From: Fibrobacteria bacterium AD312
Lineage (GTDB): Bacteria; Fibrobacterota; Fibrobacteria; Fibrobacterales; Fibrobacteraceae
Reading direction: 5' to 3'
Assembly (NCBI GenBank): GCA_001462345.1
Contig: LIUM01000011.1
Coordinates: forward strand, 1 to 64,000
Length of the DNA stretch: 64,000 bases
Each line of letters opens with the position of its first letter. Position 1 is the stretch's first letter. Below the pieces are notes generated by a model. The model did not search any database. It was not told the origin of the DNA and saw nothing but the letters and a program-made list of their open reading frames with translations. Both the position numbers and the translations under genes were made by a program. Of the stretch, positions 1 through 6,998 are shown piece by piece.

Positions 1-2
1 GT

Positions 3-209
3 CGTGTTTTAGATATAATTGACAAAAATTTTGTACATGACTCAGTGGCTTGGCCATTAATAGAACGGGATGTAAAAGAAATTACCATGACAGCTTATGT
101 TTCTTATATGTTTCCTGAAGATGGACGTATTGAGTCAAAGAAAATCGAAATGAAATTACATGAAACAATAGAATCAAGTTTATATTTGTGGCGGTTCTTT
201 GATTATTAA
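3..209 (+). CDS. C-terminal end of an unrecognised protein (5' end outside window)
   Basis: An open frame enters the window and ends with TAA at 207-209, giving about 68 residues that end in LWRFFDY. I see no domain I can name. It lies 15 bases before a displaced Rhs cassette. In rhs loci the gene just upstream of such a cassette is often the immunity gene of the preceding toxin tip, so an immunity protein is a reasonable but unproven guess. The beginning of the gene is missing, so signal peptide and total length cannot be judged. Confidence 0.5.
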   Translation, partial: RVLDIIDKNFVHDSVAWPLIERDVKEITMTAYVSYMFPEDGRIESKKIEMKLHETIESSLYLWRFFDY

Positions 210-224
210 AATAAATTATTTCCA

Positions 225-1463
225 ATGAATGAACCTATTCAAAAGATCTACTTTGGAGCTCGCTACTTTGACCCATTCTTTGGAATGTGGATGAGCCCTG
301 ACCCAGCAGCGGTCTTCTTTCGTGAAGTCTATGCACCACTGAAGTGGCGAGACTTCATCGAAAAAGACATACTTCAGCGATTAAACGGCGAAGCCGTTCT
401 CCTGAAGCATAGCTTCAGAGCTTCAGCACAATTTGCAAACCCATATACTTATGGTGGAGATCCGCTGAACTATGTGGATTTATATGGTTTATGGAGCATT
501 GGCTTTGGCTTTACTATTGGATGGGAAAATGGGGGCTTCACAGCAGGTGTTGGAGTTGCATTAGATATAGGGTCTAATCAGTTTGGAGTAGATCTTAAAT
601 TAGGTGCGTACCACAATTTTGGCAACGGAAGTAATACTGTTTCTGCAAATGCTGGTGCTGCTGTAAATATTGGCATCGTTGGTGTTGGTGCTAATCTTGG
701 CTACGCTTATAATACTTTAAGTGGAGGAACTCTTAGTTACGGTATACGCGGCAGTATTTTTGGAGCAGGTATAGGTGTTAATGGAGCCAATTACTGGAAT
801 ACCAGCGGAAGACATATGGGTGGGACAATTGCTGTAGAAGGATTCTATGGAGCATTTGGTGCAGAGGCTTATGCTGGTTACGAATGGGGCTATGGTGATA
901 TGAATGGCCGTGAATGGTATGGTGGTGTAAGGGCTTTTGGATTTCATACCGAATACGCTCAAGACGGAGGATTGAATTTTGGAGGACAGGTATATGCAAA
1001 TCTTCTGACTTATGATGCTTATAATCATCCATCAGGCTATAAAAAAGAGACATTGAAAAAAGTATATGAATTACAGAAGGAGTGTGGCAATTTATGTGAA
1101 GTCATGTTTACAAAAGATGGAAGGATTGAAATAGTAATGCGTAAAGGAAAAGGAGAGCCTTTTACTACTAATTTGTTTGGCGAGAATGAAGATGACGCTC
1201 ATTCACATTTTGCAATATTATCAGATAATCCTGATGGACCATCAAATAGAGACGGGTATGAAGCTAATAAACGGGTATTAACTAAACATTATGTTTTACT
1301 TCCTGAAAAGCAAGAGTTTGTTCGGTATACAGGTCCTGAAACGATTCAAAACGAAAATGATCTTAGTATTAAACTAGATAAGCCAATAATTCGAGAACGA
1401 TGGAGTATATACGATAATGCTGGTTGGAAAATGGATTTTAATGTAAAAAGATTTAGGTATTAG
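225..1463 (+). CDS. Displaced Rhs C-terminal cassette: Rhs core end plus polymorphic toxin tip (JAMM/JAB-like)
   Basis: Residues 9-25 (YFGARYFDPFFGMWMSPDP) and about 70-89 (FANPYTYGGDPLNYVDLYG) match the RHS repeat-associated core that ends Rhs/YD-repeat proteins. The large N-terminal YD-repeat part is absent, so this is a tip cassette rather than a full secreted Rhs protein. It may be silent until recombined onto a full rhs gene. The middle (about 90-275) is glycine-rich and variable. Residues 326-343 contain H-S-H, eleven residues, then S-N-R-D, which resembles the zinc-binding H-x-H-x(n)-S-x-x-D signature of JAMM/JAB proteases and the JAB-like toxins of polymorphic toxin systems; the spacing is somewhat longer than the usual 7-10. 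The two core motifs are normally almost contiguous; here about 40 residues lie between them (about 27-67), encoded by palindromic DNA. The start at 225 is only the first ATG in a truncated frame. Confidence 0.7.
   Translation: MNEPIQKIYFGARYFDPFFGMWMSPDPAAVFFREVYAPLKWRDFIEKDILQRLNGEAVLLKHSFRASAQFANPYTYGGDPLNYVDLYGLWSIGFGFTIGWENGGFTAGVGVALDIGSNQFGVDLKLGAYHNFGNGSNTVSANAGAAVNIGIVGVGANLGYAYNTLSGGTLSYGIRGSIFGAGIGVNGANYWNTSGRHMGGTIAVEGFYGAFGAEAYAGYEWGYGDMNGREWYGGVRAFGFHTEYAQDGGLNFGGQVYANLLTYDAYNHPSGYKKETLKKVYELQKECGNLCEVMFTKDGRIEIVMRKGKGEPFTTNLFGENEDDAHSHFAILSDNPDGPSNRDGYEANKRVLTKHYVLLPEKQEFVRYTGPETIQNENDLSIKLDKPIIRERWSIYDNAGWKMDFNVKRFRY
318..418 (+). repeat. In-frame nested palindromes inside the Rhs cassette
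   Basis: First structure: 318-330 pairs with 350-364 with one bulged base (core TGAAGTCT/AGACTTCA at 323-330/350-357) and encloses the inner hairpin CCACT-GA-AGTGG at 336-347. Second structure: CTTCAG at 372-377 pairs with CTGAAG at 402-407 and encloses AACGGC-GAA-GCCGTT at 384-398; CTGAAGC-ATA-GCTTCAG at 402-418 is an alternative partner. The segment keeps the reading frame open and encodes residues that separate two normally adjacent Rhs core motifs, so it looks like an inserted coding palindromic element. Confidence 0.6.
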
Positions 1464-1464
1464 A

Positions 1465-2607
1465 ATGATTAATTACAAATACATTATTTTATTAATTACG
1501 TTTATACTATTGTCTTGCACAAAGAATAGTAATTTGAATCCGAAGGTAGAAAATAATAAAGAGTCTGATTCTAGCCTTATTCGATCTTTTATTATTTCTT
1601 TCCCAAATAAGAACGATATGATATCCTATCATTTTAGCAGAAGCGCTTTTGAAGTGTATGAAAACGTTGAGATTGATTTGATTAAAGAAAAAGAGGGTGT
1701 TAAAGCGATAACTAAAGTAGAACATCATGACGATTTTGATAAGCCTATTTCCTTTAAGAAACCTGAAAAAGTTTTTTCTTATAATATTGATAAACTTTCA
1801 TATTTAATAAAAATTTTATCTCAAATTGATATTGATACTTGTATACGCTATGATAAATATTCTAATGATAATAAAATAAATTCAGTAATCCTTTTTGTTC
1901 ATGAGAATAGGCTGCAACAATTTTCTTATAATGGTCTAAGGTGTTCGTCTATAGCAGAAGGGAAAAAAAGAACACCGTTAGATTCCACTGAATTTGAAAT
2001 TCGAAAATATATAATGGATATAGGTGCTTGGGATCGTTTGGTTTTACCTCAATCGTCTTCTTCTAGCTCATCAAATAATATTAAAACGACCTATTTTAAG
2101 AATGGTAGTTTGGATTTAAATCCATTATTTTTTTCTAGTTCATCAAATACCCCTAAAATTATAGATACGATTTATTTTAAGAAAAATGTGATGGATTCAA
2201 GTTTAACCCAAGGCGTAAATATATTTTATCCCTTAAAATCATTATATTATTCATATGATAATCTTTTTATCAAAGAAATAGATTCAATGCCCTATTATAA
2301 AGCGAATTTAGAAGGTGATTCTATTTTATACATTTGGAATAAACCAGAGAATGGCGAGGTGATTTCATTTAAGGATAATGATACAACATCTTTTTTTGAT
2401 ATTATAAAAAGTTTATCTCTTTATGAAAAAGAAGAGTGGAATGTTTCTAGAAAGGAATGCCCTCAAAAAACAGAAGGTAATTATATCTATTGGAATGATT
2501 CATCGCTGAATATAATTCCATTTATGTGTATTAATGAAAAACTAAAAATTTGGGATTTGAATAGAAAAGTAAGAGAATGGCTTGAATCAAAGTTTACTGG
2601 AAAATAG
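1465..2607 (+). CDS. Lipoprotein of unknown function, possible immunity partner of the Rhs tip
   Basis: The 380-residue product starts with a lysine-containing N-terminus, a hydrophobic stretch and the lipobox LLSC with the lipidated cysteine at residue 18, so it should be an envelope lipoprotein. The ATG comes one base after the stop of the Rhs cassette (TAG-A-ATG), which implies co-transcription. A gene placed directly after a toxin tip is usually its immunity gene, but the length and export signal are not typical of small cytoplasmic immunity proteins. A run of serines lies near residues 195-203 and another near 222-226; serine linkers of this kind are common in secreted proteins of Fibrobacter. 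I recognise no domain. The gene is strikingly AT-rich compared with the housekeeping genes downstream, which fits horizontally acquired material. Confidence 0.65.
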   Translation: MINYKYIILLITFILLSCTKNSNLNPKVENNKESDSSLIRSFIISFPNKNDMISYHFSRSAFEVYENVEIDLIKEKEGVKAITKVEHHDDFDKPISFKKPEKVFSYNIDKLSYLIKILSQIDIDTCIRYDKYSNDNKINSVILFVHENRLQQFSYNGLRCSSIAEGKKRTPLDSTEFEIRKYIMDIGAWDRLVLPQSSSSSSSNNIKTTYFKNGSLDLNPLFFSSSSNTPKIIDTIYFKKNVMDSSLTQGVNIFYPLKSLYYSYDNLFIKEIDSMPYYKANLEGDSILYIWNKPENGEVISFKDNDTTSFFDIIKSLSLYEKEEWNVSRKECPQKTEGNYIYWNDSSLNIIPFMCINEKLKIWDLNRKVREWLESKFTGK

Positions 2608-2798
2608 ATGCCCCGTTGCCTCGTTGCCACGTCCGTTGTCATGATCGAAAATCACCTTTCTATATCCCCACATAAAAACTTATATTGATTTTATGCTCAA
2701 TCAAGAGGAAGATTTTAGCGACAGCGTGAGGCATGCGGAGGGTGGCACAATAGTGCTAGTGCGTAGCACCGACAGGTGGCAAGCCCGTAGCTCGCCGA

Positions 2799-2839
2799 CC
2801 CAGCGTAATTATTTTGTGTGTAATTATTGTTTCGCTGGG
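2799..2839. repeat. Inverted repeat CCCAGCG...CGCTGGG
   Basis: CCCAGCG at 2799-2805 is matched by CGCTGGG at 2833-2839. The intervening loop carries the direct repeat TAATTATT twice. It ends a locally GC-rich patch (about 2717-2806) in otherwise AT-rich DNA. Confidence 0.5.
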
Positions 2840-3017
2840 GCACGCCCATTGTTCGAGTTCATCTTCAAGTACCTCTAGTATCAAGTTGTTAGAAAATGTT
2901 CCGGTAGTCTTAAAAAATACAGCCTATGTTACTTTTGTGACAACGGGAAATATTCGTATAGGAAACGATGTGGTTGAAGATGCTTCTCCTTATTGCCTCG
3001 TCCATTCTCCTTTTTAA
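2814..3017 (+). pseudogene. Possible remnant of a serine-linker surface protein
   Basis: A short frame contains a serine run (2850-2877 region, S-S-S-S-S-T-S-S) followed by residues such as VVLKNTAYVTFVTTGNIRIG. Serine runs of this kind join domains in Fibrobacter secreted proteins, so this may be a fragment of a larger decayed gene. There is no signal peptide or recognisable domain, and the frame closes after 67 codons. It could equally be a chance frame; confidence is low. Confidence 0.22.
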
Positions 3018-3056
3018 AAAATATCTCTTTGCAATATCCTTTAATCCAAAGTCGGC

Positions 3057-3077
3057 TTTTTTCATGCCAAATCAAGC
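3057..3077. repeat. Left copy of the direct repeat bracketing the hairpin array
   Basis: Six Ts followed by CATGCCAAATCAAGC. A copy differing by one base (CATGCCGAATCAAGC after six Ts) lies at 3545-3565. The two copies enclose the 53-bp repeats and hairpins. Confidence 0.55.
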
Positions 3078-3138
3078 ATTCGTGTTTCCCACAAGGGGAT
3101 CATTCTCGCTAAGTACTAGCTATGCATGGTTCAACTAC

Positions 3139-3152
3139 AGCGGTGAACCGCT
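3139..3152 (+). repeat. Short hairpin AGCGGT-GA-ACCGCT
   Basis: Perfect six-base stem with GA loop, followed by AAG. An identical hairpin lies at 3378-3391 in a longer duplicated segment that begins near ATGGTTCAACTACAG and ends near AAGCGCAAGTGTACGTG. Confidence 0.6.
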
Positions 3153-3178
3153 AAGTTTCACGTAAAAGCGCAAGTGTA

Positions 3179-3337
3179 CGTGTTTACCACAGGGGTATCA
3201 CTCTCACGTAAGTAGTAAACTACTAAGTGTTCGTGTTTACCACAAGGGTATCACTCTCACGTAAGTAGTAAACTACTAAGTGTTCGTGTTTACCACAGGG
3301 GTATCACTCTCACTAAATGCTAAAGCATATAAGTGTT
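3179..3337 (+). repeat. Three 53-bp tandem repeats, each with a central hairpin
   Basis: The units are 3179-3231, 3232-3284 and 3285-3337, each starting CGTGTTTACCACA and ending AAGTGTT. Units 1 and 2 differ at one base and carry the hairpin AGTAGT-AA-ACTACT (3211-3224 and 3264-3277). Unit 3 keeps the flanks but has a different stem, ATGCT-AA-AGCAT (3317-3328). There are no unique spacers between units. Confidence 0.85.
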
Positions 3338-3495
3338 CGTGTTTCTTACTAAGCGCAGCTACGCATGGTTCAACTACAGCGGTGAACCGCTAAGTTTCAC
3401 GTAAAAGCGCAAGTGTACGTGTTTCTCGCAGCTCTGCATGGTTCCGACTAAAGCACTAAAAGTGCTAAGTCTCACGTAAAATGCTGAAGCATAAG
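3338..3495 (+). repeat. Diverged continuation of the hairpin array
   Basis: Two further units begin with CGTGTTTC (3338 and 3418). They carry AGCGGT-GA-ACCGCT (3378-3391), AGCACT-AAA-AGTGCT (3452-3466) and ATGCT-GA-AGCAT (3481-3492), each followed directly by AAG. The stems differ but stay self-complementary; loop and 3' flank are kept. Confidence 0.7.
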
Positions 3496-3544
3496 CGTTC
3501 ATGTTATTGGAAATCAACGAGATGCTCATCTAAGCCTAACTGAG

Positions 3545-3565
3545 TTTTTTCATGCCGAATCAAGC
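3545..3565. repeat. Right copy of the direct repeat bracketing the hairpin array
   Basis: Partner of 3057-3077, one mismatch (CATGCCGAATCAAGC). It is followed by the AT-rich inverted repeat CATTTGAAT...ATTCAAATG at about 3569-3604. Confidence 0.55.
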
Positions 3566-3647
3566 GTCATTTGAATTGTAAATTCAATAGCGCAGATTCA
3601 AATGAAAAAATTATCCATTTCAATTAAATAATACTATTAAAATAGCA

Positions 3648-3721
3648 GACGGAAATGGCTGTTGCCGACGAACTCTCTTGTGTAGCACACAACAGAGTGA
3701 GGAGGTAATACCATTTCCGTC
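3648..3721. repeat. 74-base nested palindromic element
   Basis: The outer arms GACGGAAATGG (3648-3658) and CCATTTCCGTC (3711-3721) are perfectly complementary. They enclose an inner hairpin at 3672-3698: ACTCT and AGAGT arms, one C-C mismatch, then TTGTGT-AGC-ACACAA. The outer-stem, inner-stem layout is like the element inside the Rhs frame. There is no T-run after it, so it is not a simple terminator. Confidence 0.65.
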
Positions 3722-3956
3722 AACAATGCTTATTCAGATTTAATCGTAATGAATATTGACTTTTAATGAAAAAAATTGCTTTCCCATGAAAAAACCATCT
3801 CCCATTTACGTTTAAATAGAAAAACATTTGATTTAACAAATACGTTTTATTAAAAAATCCAGTTCTTAATAGATCCTTAATACATCCATTTTTAACCAAT
3901 GCAAGTGTCTTAAACGTTTGGTGTTAAAGCTTTTTGCATATAAACAAGGATTTATA

Positions 3957-4931
3957 ATGAATAAATCATCTTTTTCTCATGATCACTTTTTCCGTTCTGT
4001 CTTTTATAAACCAGAACGAACAGCGGCCTTGCTACGCTTAGCGGCGAAAACCAGCACTCCTCTTTCTGAATTTATCAACACCGTGGATTTGAGTACTCTG
4101 CAAGAAATTTCAGAATCTTTTGTCACAGAAGAAGACAAAGGGACAGCTGACCTTGCTTTTACAGTGCAGCTAAAAGACCAAAAGAAAAACGCCAAACTTT
4201 TGGTGGGCATCATTGAAGAACACAAGTCGTACAAAGACAATAAAATATTCAAACAACTCATTCGATATTGGCATGGGATTATGGTTTTAAAACAAGAAAA
4301 TATCCCGACAGTCGTTTTGATTATATACAACGGCGAATTAGAATGGAATCCCAAAAAAGAGCCCATGTTCCCTGATTATCCCCCTTATTATCATCAGATA
4401 GGATTACCCTTTATTTGTGAATTCATTGATGTAGGCAAGGCTTTTGATGAAGAAAAAACCGAAGATTTAGATGGAGCCACCATCTTTGCCTTATTGCTCA
4501 TGAAGCACGCTTTTTCGCCAGAAATCTTGAAAAAAAAGTATTACAAAGCACGAGATGCATTATTATCAATCCCTAAAGAAGAACGAACAGACTTAATAAA
4601 AAAAACAATATTATATTTACCAAAGATATTTAGGCAGAAAGACAGGGAACACTTTATGGACTATGTAACACATCAAGACATATACGGCACACCCAGTCTT
4701 TATGATGTTCTTGAAAAAGAATACGTGGATGCACATAAAGACGAATGGCGTGAAGAAGGCATTAAAGAAGGAATTAAAGAAGGAATTAAAGAAGGAATTA
4801 AAGAAGGGATTGAACAAGGAGCTCTTCAAAAAGCACGTGAAATGGCGAAAGTCTTGAAAGAGCAGGGTATTCCAATGGAAGCCATTGCAAAAGCCTCAGG
4901 CCTCTCCGAAGAAGAAATCAAGTCGTTGTAA
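3957..4931 (+). CDS. Rpn family recombination-promoting nuclease / putative transposase
   Basis: The 324-residue protein begins with a motif typical of Rpn/YhgA-like proteins (SHDHFFRSVF, then a predicted helix). Its core has D in G-T-A-D-L and E-x-K in I-I-E-E-H-K-S, the pattern of a PD-(D/E)XK nuclease. Family members are annotated as transposases, but the E. coli Rpn proteins are known as DNA nucleases that stimulate recA-independent recombination. The C-terminus has four copies of IKEG encoded by perfect or near-perfect 12-bp repeats (4761-4808), then a short segment resembling the helix-turn-helix tail often seen in this family (about 302-324). I prefer ATG 3957 to upstream starts because AAGGA lies six bases before it. 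It follows the hairpin-rich stretch, a setting that suggests mobile DNA, but no terminal inverted repeats were found. Confidence 0.85.
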   Translation: MNKSSFSHDHFFRSVFYKPERTAALLRLAAKTSTPLSEFINTVDLSTLQEISESFVTEEDKGTADLAFTVQLKDQKKNAKLLVGIIEEHKSYKDNKIFKQLIRYWHGIMVLKQENIPTVVLIIYNGELEWNPKKEPMFPDYPPYYHQIGLPFICEFIDVGKAFDEEKTEDLDGATIFALLLMKHAFSPEILKKKYYKARDALLSIPKEERTDLIKKTILYLPKIFRQKDREHFMDYVTHQDIYGTPSLYDVLEKEYVDAHKDEWREEGIKEGIKEGIKEGIKEGIEQGALQKAREMAKVLKEQGIPMEAIAKASGLSEEEIKSL

Positions 4932-4947
4932 TTCAAGTCGTTGTAAT
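4918..4947 (+). repeat. Adjacent 15-bp duplication spanning the Rpn stop codon
   Basis: TCAAGTCGTTGTAAT occurs at 4918-4932 and again at 4933-4947. The first copy contains the TAA stop of the Rpn-family gene. A slippage-type duplication is the simplest explanation. Confidence 0.75.
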
Positions 4948-4982
4948 ATAAGTGTTTCTTTTGAAAAAGTAAATAGCAGAAT

Positions 4983-4999
4983 CAATCAACCTTTGATTG
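4983..4999. terminator. Weak hairpin between convergent genes
   Basis: CAATCAA (4983-4989) and TTGATTG (4993-4999) form a small stem between the convergent Rpn-family gene and the hydrolase. There is no proper T-run on either side, so a terminator role is tentative. Confidence 0.3.
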
Positions 5000-5002
5000 T
5001 TA

Positions 5003-5641
5003 CTAAACCTTATTCTCTTTGATGTCGTATAATAAATACTCTTCTACTAGAGTAATAAATTGGGTATGGTCTTTTGAAAAATAGTGGTCTTGATTTTCAA
5101 TAATTTCGATTTTTACTTTTTCATTTTTTAAAAAATCAATCCATTTTATATCGACAATTGAAGGATCCTCACTACCAAAAAGAAAAGTCATAGTTTCTTT
5201 TGAAAAGTTTTTTATGGCTTTTTGAATGGCTACCGTATTAGTCCTCAAAGGAGGGTTAATGAGTAAAAGTCTTTTGATTTCAGGGAAAGAACACCCATAA
5301 TAGCAACCATAATAAGCTCCTTTTGAAAACCCCATATAATAAATATCTTTTTCTTTTATATTCCCAAGCTCTTCATCCAAAACATTTAGCCCTTGTTCTA
5401 TTGGATTGTACTTTAATAAAAGGCGGACAATTGGGTTAGAACTACAAATAACGGTGATTCCGTATTTTTGGTTCACCTCATAAGCAAGGTCTAAATATTT
5501 GTTTTGATACCCTTTCATGGACCCGTCTAGACCTGCTTTAATAAACAAAACTTTTTTGGGATCGCTTCCAAAAACAAAGCCATAATCCACATATTTATCT
5601 TCGATAGATATTGATATAGTTTTATTAAAATCGGTAAACAT
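5003..5641 (-). CDS. Small alpha/beta hydrolase-like protein
   Basis: The 212-residue product has the elements of an alpha/beta hydrolase: a likely oxyanion region near residues 33-40 (IKAGLDGS), a nucleophile elbow GFSKG around residues 102-107, an acidic residue in FGSEDPS (about 153-160) and a late histidine in NQDHYF (about 182-187). There is no signal peptide, so it should be cytoplasmic. The substrate cannot be told from sequence. It stands alone, convergent with the Rpn-family gene. The ribosome-binding site before ATG 5641 is weak. The catalytic triad assignment is by position only and needs a structure model. Confidence 0.65.
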   Translation of the reverse strand: MFTDFNKTISISIEDKYVDYGFVFGSDPKKVLFIKAGLDGSMKGYQNKYLDLAYEVNQKYGITVICSSNPIVRLLLKYNPIEQGLNVLDEELGNIKEKDIYYMGFSKGAYYGCYYGCSFPEIKRLLLINPPLRTNTVAIQKAIKNFSKETMTFLFGSEDPSIVDIKWIDFLKNEKVKIEIIENQDHYFSKDHTQFITLVEEYLLYDIKENKV

Positions 5642-5679
5642 GCCTTAAGATCGGGTAACTTATTTTGACTTTTTATAAA

Positions 5680-5714
5680 GTAAATAAAAAACCTCGAGAG
5701 GTTTAATCTCGAGG
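5680..5714 (-). terminator. Rho-independent terminator of the porin-like gene
   Basis: CCTCGAGA (5692-5699) and TCTCGAGG (5707-5714) form an 8-bp stem. Read on the minus strand it is followed by TTTTTTATTT, 30 bases after the porin-like stop codon. Confidence 0.88.
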
Positions 5715-5745
5715 CGTATATTCTATAAAATATTTTTAAAACGTT

Positions 5746-6774
5746 TTACTTAATAGTTGTTGTAACACGAAGAGCGACTGTGACGTCTTTAGCCTTCAAT
5801 TCGTTTCCAGAATAGATATTTAATTGTGCTTTTGCTTTACCAAGTTTCTTTATTAAAGAAATAGTGTAGGCAAAGTCATCAGCATCCTTTGTGATTTCAT
5901 CTCTGTTCTTTAGGTATTCTGCTTCGAGCATTAAACCATCAAGAATCCCTGCAGTAGGAATACTTACACCAAGATAAAAAGGTAAATAGGTGGAACCTTG
6001 ATCATATTCTGGAGCAACAGCGATTGCGTTTGCAATAGAGGCAGAATCAACGACGCTATTTTCACCTGTTTTTAATAATCCGATTTCACCATAGACTTTT
6101 AAGTCTTTCATGATGGAATAAACGGCTTTCGCTGCGACGCGGTGTGTTTGAACTGCTGGTTTTGTCATTGCATCAATGGCGTTGACGCGATAGGCAGCTT
6201 TCAATTCTAAGGGGAAGCTGAATTTAACGTTCTCTTCAACACGAACGTAGCCAGTGCTGAAGGAGTTGTTGGTGGTCGCTAACATCACGTTTAAGTTAGA
6301 GATTCCACGAGTCCAACCTAATTCAAATGCGTCATGAGAATAGTCGCGCATTAAGAGGCCTCTGTTTTTTAGAACTGGGTCAATATAGGTACCAAAGTTA
6401 CCTGCTTCACTCCAATCCGTTTTCCAGTGGCCTAATTTAAGATTGAGTTTATCGCCTCCTAAAACCCATTTATAGTTTGCCCAATAAAGATCAGCGGTAA
6501 TCTTGTCATAGCTTTTTTCTTCAATAGTATTACCAAAATTAGGAGCCCACATACGGATGTTAATTTGAGCGTCGAAATTTTCAGAACTATATTTTCCACC
6601 AAAGTTTGCTCTTAGCCAAAACTTGTCTAAGACTTTGTCATCATCCTTAAAGGACATTTCACCTTGAGTTTGAATGGTTCCAGTTAAATTAAAGTCACCG
6701 TCTGCAGCATAGGTATTGACTAGAAGTCCTAGTCCTAATAACGCAAGGGTTACTTTTTTTGTTAGATGAGTCAT
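5746..6774 (-). CDS. Porin-like outer membrane beta-barrel protein
   Basis: The 342-residue protein has a clear signal peptide (MTHLTKK, hydrophobic core, cleavage near TYA-AD at about residue 23). The mature part alternates aromatic and polar residues as in beta-strands (for example LYWANYKWVLGG, LKLGHWKTDW) and ends in a strand with alternating hydrophobics (VALRVTTTIK). I recognise no specific family; porin is inferred from these features. AGGAG lies well placed before ATG 6774. A strong terminator follows, so it is a single-gene transcript, divergent from the OmpA-family gene. A possible promoter is TTGCAT, 17 bases, TTTAAT on the minus strand. Confidence 0.75.
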   Translation of the reverse strand: MTHLTKKVTLALLGLGLLVNTYAADGDFNLTGTIQTQGEMSFKDDDKVLDKFWLRANFGGKYSSENFDAQINIRMWAPNFGNTIEEKSYDKITADLYWANYKWVLGGDKLNLKLGHWKTDWSEAGNFGTYIDPVLKNRGLLMRDYSHDAFELGWTRGISNLNVMLATTNNSFSTGYVRVEENVKFSFPLELKAAYRVNAIDAMTKPAVQTHRVAAKAVYSIMKDLKVYGEIGLLKTGENSVVDSASIANAIAVAPEYDQGSTYLPFYLGVSIPTAGILDGLMLEAEYLKNRDEITKDADDFAYTISLIKKLGKAKAQLNIYSGNELKAKDVTVALRVTTTIK

Positions 6775-6803
6775 TATTTATCTCCTGTTTGAGTTTCTAT
6801 GAC

Positions 6804-6838
6804 AAAATTAAAGTATGCTTGTAATATTAATGCAAGCG
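6804..6838 (-). promoter_or_regulatory. Candidate promoter of the porin-like gene with overlapping inverted repeat
   Basis: On the minus strand TTGCAT is followed after 17 bases by TTTAAT. The region contains the imperfect inverted repeat GCTTG...CAAGC (about 6819-6835), which could be an operator. This rests on consensus similarity alone. A separate inverted repeat ATCCATT/AATGGAT lies at 6871-6891 in the same divergent spacer. Confidence 0.3.
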
Positions 6839-6998
6839 AATTGTAAAATCAAAGTCAAAATTAGAATTAAATCCATTTTTTTTTAATGGATAATTTTAAC
6901 TTCATTAAAATAAGAAGCTATTTTATAATAGTTTTTGTTGTTTTTTTTTGTGTGTCTGTTGAGAAAAAACAACCTTAATTCATGAATTTGGAGTTTTT

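Larger units (their letters stand above)
2608..3956. other. Gene-poor accessory stretch with repeats and gene remnants
   Basis: No convincing intact gene lies here. From left to right it holds a GC-richer patch (about 2717-2840) with short inverted repeats, a possible gene remnant, two flanking copies of a 21-base direct repeat, a block of 53-bp tandem repeats and hairpins, an AT-rich palindrome (about 3569-3603) and a 74-base nested palindrome. The last 200 bases before 3957 are plain AT-rich sequence and should hold the promoter of the Rpn-family gene. Open frames of 60-67 codons occur but look accidental or degenerate. Confidence 0.7.

Noticed and set aside
2693-2878. 61-codon open frame
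   Set aside because: It runs through inverted repeats in a GC-rich patch and has no signal, domain or ribosome-binding site.
3179-3337. Possible CRISPR array
   Set aside because: The 53-bp units are directly abutting with no unique spacers, and no cas gene is nearby.
3957-4931. Complete insertion sequence around the Rpn-family gene
   Set aside because: No terminal inverted repeats or target-site duplication could be found around it.
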